In this document: piece by piece, positions 52,829 to 61,201 of the stretch | Layout: the number at the start of each line of letters is the position of its first letter | Numbering within the stretch: the stretch's first letter is position 1 | From: Paenirhizobium cremeum | GTDB lineage: Bacteria; Pseudomonadota; Alphaproteobacteria; Rhizobiales; Rhizobiaceae | DNA: 64,000 nucleotides | Direction of reading: 5' to 3' | Assembly: GCF_022884085.1 (NCBI RefSeq) | Contig: NZ_JAGGCS010000005.1 | Coordinates: forward strand, 62,001 to 126,000 | Translations under genes and position numbers: made by a program | Notes under the pieces: generated by a model | Seen by the model: the letters and a program-made list of their open reading frames with translations, nothing else | Databases searched by the model: none | Told to the model about the DNA's origin: nothing

Positions 52829-53172
52829 CCGTGCGTGACCGAATTGGAAAAGGCATTCATCACGATCACGCCCGCGACGATCAGGCCGATGCCGGCCATC
52901 GCCGCCGGATCGAGCGACTGCTTGAACAAGAAGACGCTGATGAGCGCTGTGAGGATGATGCCGAGCCCGCCCCACATCGCATAAGCAATGCCGAGCGGCA
53001 TGCCTTTGAGTGCCTGCGACAGCAGATAGAACGAAACGGCATAAAGCGCGACCATGGCAAGCGTCGGCCCGAGCCTGGTGAACTGGGCGGATTTCTGCAG
53101 GAAGGTCGTGCCGATCACCTCACAGATGATGGCGCCGGCAAGCGAGGCATACGCAAGGGCAACGGGATTCAT
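52825..53172 (-). CDS. SMR-family multidrug/cation exporter
   Basis: Small multidrug resistance protein of 115 residues with four membrane helices. The essential membrane carboxylate is Glu18 (in ICEVIGTTFLQKS), corresponding to Glu14 of EmrE, and the GIAYAMWGGLGI signature is near identical to EmrE. Expected substrates are quaternary ammonium compounds, or guanidinium in the Gdx subgroup; the sequence does not settle it. It is the first gene of a two-gene operon with tetR. Confidence 0.93.
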   Translation of the reverse strand: MNPVALAYASLAGAIICEVIGTTFLQKSAQFTRLGPTLAMVALYAVSFYLLSQALKGMPLGIAYAMWGGLGIILTALISVFLFKQSLDPAAMAGIGLIVAGVIVMNAFSNSVTHG

Positions 53173-53198
53173 GGCTGGGTCTCTCGATTGGCTTCCAT

Positions 53199-53229
53199 AA
53201 AGATACCGTCTGATCGGTATCTTTTCAAG
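53199..53229 (-). promoter_or_regulatory. Promoter and TetR operator of the SMR-tetR operon
   Basis: On the minus strand TTGAAA (53228-53223) and TATCTT (53205-53200) are separated by exactly 17 bases, a good sigma-70 promoter. Overlapping both is a perfect inverted repeat with 10-bp arms, AAAGATACCG (53199-53208) and CGGTATCTTT (53215-53224), and a 6-bp centre. The SMR start lies 27 bp downstream. Full overlap with the promoter is the expected layout for TetR repression. Very likely the operator of the adjacent TetR gene. Confidence 0.85.
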
Positions 53230-53262
53230 AGGCGACTGAGAGAGTGAGGGGGCGGGGAAAAC

Positions 53263-53949
53263 TCAATCTGCTGTCGGAAACATGACGGCGAAACGCCGTT
53301 CGCCCTCGGGGCTGAAATGGATCACGCGGCTGCCGCTTTCCCGTCGCGCGAGGCCGCTATCGAGGAAATGGGAAAGCAGCGCCCGCCCGAGCGAACCGGA
53401 GAGATGCGTGCGACGCTCGCTCCAGTCGAGGCATGCCCGGCAGAGCGGGCGTCTGAGCGCCTTCAGTATATCGACGTCGATGCCATGGCTTGCGACCAGT
53501 CTTTCGCCGGCTTCCGTCAGATGCGGGTGTTCTTCGTCGCCTGCGATGGCGCCTGTCGCGCGCAAACTGTCGAGCATGCGCACGCCGTAGTCTCCGGCAA
53601 GATGGTCGTAGCAGATCCGCGCCTTGCGCAGCGCCGGCTCCTTCGGTCCTGTCCGATGCCTCAGGTGTCCGCGGCTTGCGGCAAATCCCATGAGGCTTTC
53701 GATCAGCGTCCCGACACCGGCATCGGCGAAGGTGAAATAGCGGTGGCGTCCCTGCTTGCGTTGGCGAATCAGGCCGCCTTCTTCAAGCTTGGCGAGATGC
53801 GAGCTTGCGGTTTGCAGGGTGATTCCGGCCGCGCCGGCAAGCTCCGTCGCCGTCAGCGCGCCACCTCCCATCAGCGAAAGCAGCATGTTGGCGCGGGCGG
53901 GATCGCCGATCAGGGCGGCGATGCGGGCAATATCGGGTCCTTCTTTCAT
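53263..53949 (-). CDS. ArsR-family HTH regulator with extended C terminus
   Basis: 228-residue regulator. The N-terminal half is a winged helix (IARIAALIGDPARANMLLSLMGGGALTATELAGAAGITLQTASSHLAKLEEGGLI) of the ArsR type. The C-terminal half has a conserved CRACLDWSERRTHLSG stretch with a CxxC pair. No known arsenic-box is visible in the first part, so the signal may be a metal or an oxidant acting on the CxxC; that is inference. The ATG at 53949 overlaps a perfect inverted repeat; it is divergent from the NIPSNAP gene with 72 bp between. Confidence 0.87.
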   Translation of the reverse strand: MKEGPDIARIAALIGDPARANMLLSLMGGGALTATELAGAAGITLQTASSHLAKLEEGGLIRQRKQGRHRYFTFADAGVGTLIESLMGFAASRGHLRHRTGPKEPALRKARICYDHLAGDYGVRMLDSLRATGAIAGDEEHPHLTEAGERLVASHGIDVDILKALRRPLCRACLDWSERRTHLSGSLGRALLSHFLDSGLARRESGSRVIHFSPEGERRFAVMFPTAD

Positions 53950-53971
53950 ACTTCGATCGTAACCGAAGTAT
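53948..53971. promoter_or_regulatory. Operator-like inverted repeat over the arsR start
   Basis: ATACTTCG (53948-53955) and CGAAGTAT (53964-53971) form perfect 8-bp arms separated by 8 bp. The site covers the start codon region of the arsR gene and lies 51-74 bp before the divergent NIPSNAP gene. The arm length and AT-rich ends are typical of ArsR operators, so the ArsR protein probably represses both genes through it. Confidence 0.7.
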
Positions 53972-54021
53972 GCTCTATCGGCAACATGGCAGAAGGAGGT
54001 ATGAAGCAAAGGAGAATGCCA

Positions 54022-54351
54022 ATGATTACCTGTGTCATCCGCTATGAGATCGATCCCTTCGCCAAGGAGGAGTTCGCAACTTATGCCCGCAACTGGGGCG
54101 AGGCCATTCCGCGCTGCGGCGCCGATCTCGTCGGATATTTCGCGCCGCATGAGGGCTCGTCGACCACTGCCTACGGCATCTATCACCTGGAGAGCCTCGC
54201 AGAATACGAAGCCTATCGCGCCCGGCTCGCCGAAGATCCCCTCGGGCGGGAAAATTACCAGTTCGCCGCCCGCGAGAAGTTCATCATCCGCGAGGATCGT
54301 CTCTTTCTGAAATGCGTGTCCACACCCCATGCGGCGAGGGTCGCGCGATGA
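54022..54351 (+). CDS. NIPSNAP-family protein
   Basis: A 109-residue ferredoxin-like alpha/beta protein of the NIPSNAP group (MITCVIRYEIDPFAKEEFATYARNWG, then LAEYEAYRARLAEDPLGRENYQFA). Biochemical role is not known; bacterial members are often near stress or redox genes. The ATG at 54022 has AAGGAG seven bases before it; two upstream ATGs in frame are too close to that site. It overlaps the next gene in ATGA and is divergent from arsR, so it is likely under its control. Confidence 0.82.
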   Translation: MITCVIRYEIDPFAKEEFATYARNWGEAIPRCGADLVGYFAPHEGSSTTAYGIYHLESLAEYEAYRARLAEDPLGRENYQFAAREKFIIREDRLFLKCVSTPHAARVAR

Positions 54352-54698
54352 TTGCCGTGATCTTCGAGGTCGTGCCTTATCTTGGCGCCCGGAGCGCCTA
54401 TCTCGATGTCGCGGCTGAACTGCGGCCCCAACTGGAGAAGATGGATGGATTTCTCTCGGTCGAGCGTTTCGAGAGCCTGACCCTGCCGGGAAAGATCCTG
54501 TCGCTTTCCTTCTGGCGAGATGAGGAGGCGGTGGCGCGCTGGCGCAATCTTTCCGAACATCGCGCCGCCCAGGCAATGGGAAGGGAAGGTGTCTTTGCCG
54601 ATTACCGGCTTAGGGTTGCGCATGTCTTGCGAGACTACGGTTTCGACCGGCGCAATGAGGCGCCGGAGGACAGCAGGGCAATCCATTCCGCTCCTTGA
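54348..54698 (+). CDS. Antibiotic biosynthesis monooxygenase-like protein
   Basis: 116-residue protein of the dimeric alpha+beta-barrel (ABM) family. The sequence MIAVIFEVVPYLGARSAYLDVAAELRPQLEKMDGFLSVERFESLTLPGKILSLSFWRDEEAVARWR has the characteristic phe/ser-rich strand (GKILSLSFW) and central helix. ABM proteins act as cofactor-free oxygenases or as haem-binding/degrading enzymes; activity is unproved here. Its ATG overlaps the stop of the NIPSNAP gene, so the two are an operon downstream of the arsR operator. Confidence 0.82.
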   Translation: MIAVIFEVVPYLGARSAYLDVAAELRPQLEKMDGFLSVERFESLTLPGKILSLSFWRDEEAVARWRNLSEHRAAQAMGREGVFADYRLRVAHVLRDYGFDRRNEAPEDSRAIHSAP

Positions 54699-54741
54699 TC
54701 TTGCCGCCCGGCTTGCCTCGACAAGCCGGGCACCGCCGACT

Positions 54742-55422
54742 ATGCATGTCCACATGCAGAAAGATCAGGACGATACGATTGCGAGCCGCATCAGCCGGGC
54801 CCTTGCCGAGCGCATCATTCATGGTGAACTCGTGCCGGGCTCCCGGCTCGCCCAAGACCATATCGCCGAGGAATTCGGCGCGAGCCATGTGCCGGTGCGC
54901 GAGGCTTTCCGTCGTCTCGAGGCGCAGGGCCTCGTCATCAGCCTGCCGCGCCGCGGTGTGCGTGTCGCCTCCTTCGACTTGAAACAGGTGCGCGAAGTGG
55001 CGGAAATGCGGGCCGCCCTTGAGGTTCTCGCCTTGAAACATGCCGCGCCAAACATGACGCCCGATGTGCTCGATGCCGCTGAGCGGGCGGCGAGCGATGC
55101 CGACGCGGCGAGGGATGTGCAGGCCTGGGAAGAGGCAAACCGCCGTTTCCACCGTCTGATCGTTTCCACCTGCGATATGCCGCGACTGCTGGCAGTTATC
55201 GACGACCTGCATGCCGTCAGTGCCCGCTTTCTCTTCGTTGCGTGGCGGGCGGGCTGGGAGGCCAGGACCGACCACGACCATCGGGCCATTCTCTCCGCAC
55301 TGCGCCAGGGCAGGGCATCCGACGCCTGCGCCATTCTCGAGCGGCACGTACAGTGGATTGGCCGAACGCCCATGCCGAAGGCCGGGGCGCGCGAGGACGA
55401 AGGCTTCGCCATCGTCGGCTAG
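54742..55422 (+). CDS. bioR: BioR-type GntR regulator
   Basis: 226-residue GntR-family protein of the FCD subgroup. The N-terminal winged helix (ASRISRALAERIIHGELVPGSRLAQDHIAEEFGASHVPVREAFRRLEAQGLV) and the FCD domain with its metal-binding His residues (RRFHRLIV, HRAILSAL, LERHVQWI) are complete. It is immediately upstream of bioY and is flanked by two perfect TTAT-AG/CT-ATAA palindromes, the recognised BioR signal in alphaproteobacteria, so I assign it as the biotin repressor BioR. The ATG at 54742 starts MHVHMQKDQ; no good Shine-Dalgarno is seen. Confidence 0.88.
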   Translation: MHVHMQKDQDDTIASRISRALAERIIHGELVPGSRLAQDHIAEEFGASHVPVREAFRRLEAQGLVISLPRRGVRVASFDLKQVREVAEMRAALEVLALKHAAPNMTPDVLDAAERAASDADAARDVQAWEEANRRFHRLIVSTCDMPRLLAVIDDLHAVSARFLFVAWRAGWEARTDHDHRAILSALRQGRASDACAILERHVQWIGRTPMPKAGAREDEGFAIVG

Positions 55423-55425
55423 AAA

Positions 55426-55435
55426 TTATAGATAA
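55426..55435. promoter_or_regulatory. BioR site 1, after bioR
   Basis: TTATAGATAA fits the BioR signal TTATMKATAA exactly on the plus strand. It lies 4 bp after the bioR stop and 207 bp before the bioY start codon. Confidence 0.8.
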
Positions 55436-55447
55436 AATTGAATGGTG

Positions 55448-55490
55448 AATAATATCTTCATAAATTATTGATTGTGAAGAATTATTTCTT
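55448..55490 (+). terminator. AT-rich hairpin downstream of bioR
   Basis: AATAAT-A-TCTTCA (55448-55460) pairs with TGAAGAATTATT (55475-55486) as a 12-bp stem with one bulged base and a 14-base loop, followed by TCTT. It may end the bioR transcript, though the T tail is short and the stem is AT-rich. The region from 55423 to 55642 is markedly AT-rich compared with its neighbours. Confidence 0.4.
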
Positions 55491-55590
55491 GAATTCCTCG
55501 TGCTTCATTCCTTTTTTGAAGCCGGGTTTCCACGCAGTTGTACCATTCGCTCTCTATGGTATCGGCCGCAGGAGCTTGCTCGGAATCAAA

Positions 55591-55600
55591 AAATAGATAA
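55591..55600. promoter_or_regulatory. Weak BioR-like site 2
   Basis: AAATAGATAA matches 8 of 10 positions of the BioR palindrome (mismatches at the first two). It lies 20 bp before site 3, about two helical turns, in the bioY promoter region. Confidence 0.35.
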
Positions 55601-55620
55601 AAAGACTCGCGCTGAGTAAA

Positions 55621-55630
55621 TTATCTATAA
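55621..55630. promoter_or_regulatory. BioR site 3, just before bioY
   Basis: TTATCTATAA is a perfect BioR palindrome, 12 bp upstream of the bioY start and directly next to the ribosome-binding site GGAGA. A repressor bound here would block transcription of bioY. Confidence 0.88.
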
Positions 55631-55642
55631 AATGGAGATCCC

Positions 55643-56224
55643 ATGCCCTTCGCTTCTTCTTCCATGAGTGGTCGTTTCGACCCGTTCGGTATCGCCGCGC
55701 GTCCGGCGGGCGTTCGCGCTCTTCTGGTGCTCGCCGGTACGGCCGTGCTTGCGCTTGCCTCGCAGATCTCCGTGCCGATGGTGCCGGTCCCGATCACCAT
55801 GCAGACCTTTGCTATCACCATGATCGGCGTGCTCTATGGCTGGCGTCTCGGTGCTGCGACCGTGCTGGCGTGGCTCGGCGAGGCGGCAATCGGCCTGCCG
55901 GTGCTGGCAAATGGTGCCGGCGGGCTTGCCCCGTTCATGGGGCCGACATCAGGCTATCTTGTGTCCTTCCCGATCATCGCGGCGCTTGCCGGCTTGCTCG
56001 CCGAAAAAGGCTGGACGGGCGAACGTGTCGTGCTCAGCTTTTCGGCACATGTTCTCGCCAATATGCTCTGCCTTGCAATCGGCGGCGCGTGGCTGATGCT
56101 CCTTCTCGGCGTGGAAAAGGGCCTCGCCCTCGGTGTGGTGCCGTTCATTCTCGGCGGTGTCCTGAAATCCGCTTTGGCCGCAGCCGTCCTGATGGCGATC
56201 GGACGCCATTTCGTACGGAGTTGA
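55643..56224 (+). CDS. bioY: Biotin transporter BioY
   Basis: Substrate-binding (S) component of an ECF-type biotin transporter, 193 residues, six membrane helices (GVRALLVLAGTAVLALASQISVPM...). The family signature TMQTFAITMIGVLYGWRLG and GPTSGYLVSFPIIA are present. In rhizobia BioY can work with shared or dedicated energizing modules (BioMN); none is visible here. The BioR palindrome directly upstream shows biotin-responsive control. Confidence 0.95.
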   Translation: MPFASSSMSGRFDPFGIAARPAGVRALLVLAGTAVLALASQISVPMVPVPITMQTFAITMIGVLYGWRLGAATVLAWLGEAAIGLPVLANGAGGLAPFMGPTSGYLVSFPIIAALAGLLAEKGWTGERVVLSFSAHVLANMLCLAIGGAWLMLLLGVEKGLALGVVPFILGGVLKSALAAAVLMAIGRHFVRS

Positions 56225-56226
56225 AG

Positions 56227-57947
<1,721 letters not shown>

Positions 57948-58081
57948 TTTCCAGCCGAACGCCGTCCACCGGTGGCGGGTCGAGGTTCTGAACCGGACGA
58001 TCCACCTGCTTATGCAAACCGCGACCCGATCTCCGGAATTTCTCCGGCCGGTTAAGTACCTCTAGTCCCGGCGGGAGACCT

Positions 58082-58121
58082 TGACGCCCGGTGTGCCACG
58101 CACCGGGCGTCATTTCGCTTT
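58082..58121 (+). terminator. Intrinsic terminator of ccrM
   Basis: A 12-bp perfect stem (58082-58093 / 58101-58112) with a 7-base loop lies 134 bp after ccrM. On the plus strand it is followed by TTTCGCTTT. On the minus strand no T run follows, so it serves ccrM rather than the SnoaL-like gene. Confidence 0.75.
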
Positions 58122-58122
58122 A

Positions 58123-58485
58123 TCAGACCTTGTAGTCGGTCACTTCCACCGAGACGATCTTGCCGTCGGCGTTGAAGGTGATCGTTTCCTCGCCGAAGCG
58201 GATGAGCGGTTCTCCCGTCTGCGCATGGGTCGCTTTCAGACGCCAGACCGAGCGTGCGGCCGAGGCCGAAACGACCTCGATCAGTTCGTCGGTCGCGACC
58301 TGGTCCGGATAGGTTTCGAAATAACGGCGAAAGGCCGCCAAGATATCCGACTTGCCCTTCAATCCACCGACCTTGACGGAACCGTAAACCGCGTCCTCGG
58401 CGAAGAAATCGTCGATTGCGTCGAAGTCCAGCGCGTTGATGGCCTCGTGAAAAACACGCACCGCATGGGCCGGATCGAAACTCAT
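58123..58485 (-). CDS. SnoaL-like/NTF2-fold protein
   Basis: A 120-residue protein of the NTF2-like superfamily (MSFDPAHAVRVFHEAINALDFDAIDDFFAEDAVYGSVKVGGLKGKSDILAAFRRYFETYP). The family includes isomerases, dehydratases and polyketide cyclases, with many members of unknown function; no catalytic residue can be fixed. The upstream region (58486-58808) is long for so small a gene. Confidence 0.78.
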   Translation of the reverse strand: MSFDPAHAVRVFHEAINALDFDAIDDFFAEDAVYGSVKVGGLKGKSDILAAFRRYFETYPDQVATDELIEVVSASAARSVWRLKATHAQTGEPLIRFGEETITFNADGKIVSVEVTDYKV

Positions 58486-58600
58486 GCATCATTCCTTTCT
58501 GTGCAAAGCAAGAAGAATGACCCAGCTTTAGCCCCGAAGGGCTATTGACGGAAGGACAGCCCCGGGCAAGTTTTGGTCAGTATGAATATTCGAAAATAAT

Positions 58601-58759
58601 CACGGAAGGGGAGGAGGGTTCCCAACCGCAATAATGCCTCTCAGGAGTCCGCTACGGCGAGCTGTCGGGAAGGTGTGCTTCTATTCCAATTCGGCCGCCT
58701 TGGCGGTTGGACTGGCGCAGGATGGGAACCGCCAGACCCGCCTGCGCCAGAACTTTTTT
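58601..58759 (+). ncRNA. Candidate plus-strand small RNA
   Basis: The plus strand has a promoter-like pair, TTGGTC (58573-58578) and AATAAT (58595-58600) with 16 bases between, then about 110 bases, then an intrinsic terminator: a perfect 10-bp stem (CTGGCGCAGG / CCTGCGCCAG, 58712-58721 / 58741-58750) with a run of six T at 58754-58759. A second perfect 8-bp pairing (58701-58708 with 58727-58734) crosses it, so either an alternative fold or a pseudoknot can form. Both neighbours are on the minus strand, and ccrM has its own terminator. No known rhizobial RNA was recognised. Confidence 0.42.
58712..58759 (+). terminator. Orphan plus-strand intrinsic terminator
   Basis: A perfect 10-bp stem with a 19-base loop followed by AAC and six T on the plus strand. 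No plus-strand gene lies upstream until ccrM, 760 bp away, which has its own terminator. On the minus strand no T run follows, so it does not serve the alcohol dehydrogenase. Confidence 0.75.
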
Positions 58760-58808
58760 GCGCGGTCTTTCTGCGATGCACGGGCCAAGGCGCCAAGGCG
58801 CCAAGCCC

Positions 58809-59864
58809 TCAGGCCATTTCCGCCTTCAGCGTCGCCATGTCGATCACGAACCGGTATTTGACGTCGCGATGTTCCATGCGGGCAAAGGCCATGTTGATGT
58901 CCTGCATCGCAATCGTTTCGGTGTCGGGCAGGATCTGGCGCTCCGCGCAGAATTGAAGGAGTTCCATCGTCTCGGCTATGCCCCCGACGAGGGATGCGGA
59001 AACCCGCTTTCTGCCCCGCAACAGGGATTCCGGCGTGATCGAACCATGGCTGGCGAGGCTGCCCACGACGACGAGCGAGCCTTCGAGGCTCAGGAGATCG
59101 AGATAGACGGAGAGGTCGTGGGGGACGGGAATCGTGTCGAGAATATAGTCGAGATGGCCCGACGCCTCCGCCATGGCGCGCTCGTCGGAACTGAGCACGA
59201 CATTCTTTGCCCCGAGCTTCAGCGCATCCTCGATCTTGGTCGGCGATGAGGTGATGACGGTAACCTGAGCGCCGAGCGCCACTGCAAGCTTGACCGCGAT
59301 ATGGCCGACGCCGCCGAGGCCGACGATGCCCACGCGGCTGCCCGCGCCGATTTCCCACCGGCGAAGGGGAGACCAACCCGCTATGCCGGCGCACAGCAGC
59401 GGCGCGGCTCGGTTCATGGCAAGGCCCTGCGGGAGCCGCATGACGAATTCTTCCGATACGACGATACCGGTGGAATAACCGCCATAGGTGACGTCGCCGC
59501 TCACCCGGTCGCGACCGTTATAGGTCAGTGTAGGACGGTTCAGGCAATATTGCTCCTCGCCGGCGGCGCAATGGGCGCATTCGAGGCAGGCATCGACGAT
59601 GGGGCCGACGGCGACGATGTCTCCGGGCCGGAATTTCCGCACCGAACTACCCACGGCAAGCACCCGGCCGACGATCTCCTGGCCCGGCACCACGGGGTAA
59701 ACCGTATTCTGCCAGTCGTTGCGCGCTTGATGCAGATCGGAATGGCAGACACCGCAATAGAGGATGTCGATCTCGACATCCTCGGGTCTGGGTTTGCGCC
59801 GATCGAATGTCCACGAGATCATCCGGCCGCCTACTTCCGACGCGGCATAACCTTTCGCAATCAT
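58809..59864 (-). CDS. Zinc-type alcohol dehydrogenase, CAD/YahK-like
   Basis: NADPH-dependent medium-chain alcohol dehydrogenase of 351 residues. The catalytic zinc ligands are in GVCHSDLH and the VPGQEIVG motif (Gln replaces the usual His-Glu order), and the structural-zinc cysteines in CLECAHCAAGEEQYC. The Rossmann motif reads GLGGVGHIAVKLAVALG. The overall pattern (YCGVCHSDLHQARNDW...YPVVPGQEIVGRV) is that of cinnamyl-alcohol-dehydrogenase-like YahK reductases, which reduce aldehydes. It lies downstream of marR with two palindromes between, and both are minus strand. Confidence 0.9.
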   Translation of the reverse strand: MIAKGYAASEVGGRMISWTFDRRKPRPEDVEIDILYCGVCHSDLHQARNDWQNTVYPVVPGQEIVGRVLAVGSSVRKFRPGDIVAVGPIVDACLECAHCAAGEEQYCLNRPTLTYNGRDRVSGDVTYGGYSTGIVVSEEFVMRLPQGLAMNRAAPLLCAGIAGWSPLRRWEIGAGSRVGIVGLGGVGHIAVKLAVALGAQVTVITSSPTKIEDALKLGAKNVVLSSDERAMAEASGHLDYILDTIPVPHDLSVYLDLLSLEGSLVVVGSLASHGSITPESLLRGRKRVSASLVGGIAETMELLQFCAERQILPDTETIAMQDINMAFARMEHRDVKYRFVIDMATLKAEMA

Positions 59865-59970
59865 CGACAGCCTCCAGCCCGTGGCGGAACGGAATCACAG
59901 CCTTCCCGCCCCGAAACGGCATTCCGGTGGCGGATGAAACCGGAACGCCGGGTTCGGTGGGGGACGAACC

Positions 59971-60001
59971 GGTCACTTTTGAAGTGACCTAGTTATAACT
60001 A
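59971..60001. promoter_or_regulatory. Two palindromes between marR and the alcohol dehydrogenase
   Basis: GGTCACTT / AAGTGACC (59971-59978 / 59982-59989, 3-bp centre) and the perfect 12-bp palindrome TAGTTATAACTA (59990-60001) adjoin in the gap between marR and the dehydrogenase start (107-137 bp upstream of it). The second includes TATAAC, which could be a -10 element. They are the likely operator sites for the MarR protein. Confidence 0.6.
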
Positions 60002-60022
60002 TACGGATTACGTAGTGTTCGT

Positions 60023-60484
60023 CTACCGAATTTTTGCGTCGCGACGCAGGGATTGCGTTTTCTCCGCGATCTGCTCCATGAGGTGAATATAGACGTCGCG
60101 TTCGTCGGAATTAAGAAATTCCAGAATCCTTTCGCAACTTGCCCGTTTGGCGGTGGTGATTTGATCCTGTAACTGCTGACCGAGTGGCGTAAGCCGCAGC
60201 CGCACCGTCCGCCGGTCCTCTTCGCTGCGCCAGCGCTCGACAAGGCCCTTGCGGACGAGCCGGTCGACGACGGTGGTGGCCGTGGAGAGCGGCGAGGAGA
60301 GTTCGTTCGCCACGTCGCCCATGATGCAGCCCGAGGAAGCGCTGACGAAGGCGATAACCGAAAGATCGGAAAGGTTGAGGTTGGAATAGGGCGTGTTCGC
60401 CATGGTCCGACACTCCACCTTGAAGAGCGGCGCCATTCGGCGCATGCATTCCCAAAGTCGTTCCGCGTCTTCCGGCCTGACCAT
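60023..60484 (-). CDS. MarR-family regulator
   Basis: 153-residue MarR winged-helix protein. The helix-turn-helix segment IMGDVANELSSPLSTATTVVDRLVRKGLVERWRSEEDRRTVRLRLT, with its wing residues EEDRRTVRLRL, is typical. There is no distinctive Cys pair, so an aldehyde or phenolic ligand binding is possible but unproved. It lies upstream of the aldehyde-reductase-like gene, and the palindromes between them indicate direct control. Confidence 0.9.
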   Translation of the reverse strand: MVRPEDAERLWECMRRMAPLFKVECRTMANTPYSNLNLSDLSVIAFVSASSGCIMGDVANELSSPLSTATTVVDRLVRKGLVERWRSEEDRRTVRLRLTPLGQQLQDQITTAKRASCERILEFLNSDERDVYIHLMEQIAEKTQSLRRDAKIR

Positions 60485-60586
60485 TTTTTCATTTACCTCA
60501 CTGTCTTGCCGCCCTGATTTGGGGCGGCTTGTTTATCGTGGCGCGGTTGCCATGCCGAGGCAACCGGCAAGGCCGGTCTCTCTCTG

Positions 60587-61198
60587 TCAGTGTGTGACGC
60601 CGAGGCTGGCGAGATCACATTTCAGCTGCTCCGCACCGACAAACTGCACGGCGTTCCAGCCGGCGGCTTTTGCGCCCTCAACATTCTCCAGTACATCGTC
60701 AATGAAGAGCGTGGCTGACGGTTCCAGCCCGAAATCCTCCGTGTGTCGCTGATAGATTTCGATATCCGGCTTGATGAGACCGATCTCGCCGGAAACCGTG
60801 ACGCCGCGCGGCCGGTTCAGGAAGGGATAGATTTCCCGTGCTTCCCTGAATGTGTCTGCGGCGAAATTGGTCAGCATGGTGACGTCGTGTCCGGCATCGA
60901 TCAGGCCGTTCAGAACCTCGACGCTGTCCTGATAGGCATAGGGCACCATGGCGCGCCAGTTCTGGCGAAAGGCACGGATATGCGCCTCCCTCTCCGGAAA
61001 CCGCGCAAGGAGTTCTGCCTCGGCATCGATCCAGCTGCGCCCGCGGTCCTGCTCCAGGTTCCATGCGCTGGTGCAGACATTGGCGAGAAACCAGCGGCGC
61101 TCGGCCTCGTCCGGGATGATCTTCGAATAGGGAAGATTGGGGTCGTAATGGATCAGGACCTTGCCGATATCGAAAACGATGTGGCGGATTGCGGGCAT
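60587..61198 (-). CDS. HAD family hydrolase, YihX-like
   Basis: HAD phosphatase of 203 residues with motif I FDIGKVLIHYD, motif II MLTNF, the Lys in LIKPDIEIYQRH, and motif III LFIDDVLENVEGAKAAGW. This is the IA subfamily related to YihX, an alpha-glucose-1-phosphatase; the substrate here is unknown. It starts 3 bp after the mutY stop on the same strand, so the two are co-transcribed. Confidence 0.9.
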   Translation of the reverse strand: MPAIRHIVFDIGKVLIHYDPNLPYSKIIPDEAERRWFLANVCTSAWNLEQDRGRSWIDAEAELLARFPEREAHIRAFRQNWRAMVPYAYQDSVEVLNGLIDAGHDVTMLTNFAADTFREAREIYPFLNRPRGVTVSGEIGLIKPDIEIYQRHTEDFGLEPSATLFIDDVLENVEGAKAAGWNAVQFVGAEQLKCDLASLGVTH

Positions 61199-61201
61199 GA
61201 T

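Larger units (their letters stand above)
58486..58808. other. Intergenic region with candidate small RNA
   Basis: About 320 bp between the SnoaL-like gene and the alcohol dehydrogenase, both minus strand. It holds the promoter of the former and, on the plus strand, a terminator without a gene (58712-58759) with a promoter-like sequence near 58573-58600. A short direct repeat GGCGCCAA lies near its right end. No protein gene is supported. Confidence 0.6.

Noticed and set aside
52250..52975. Longer TetR start upstream
   Set aside because: It would run inside the SMR coding region; the ATG at 52828 gives a normal TetR N terminus and overlaps the SMR stop.
58785..58803. Direct repeat GGCGCCAA GGCGCCAA
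   Set aside because: Only two short copies next to the alcohol dehydrogenase stop; not a CRISPR or transposon end.
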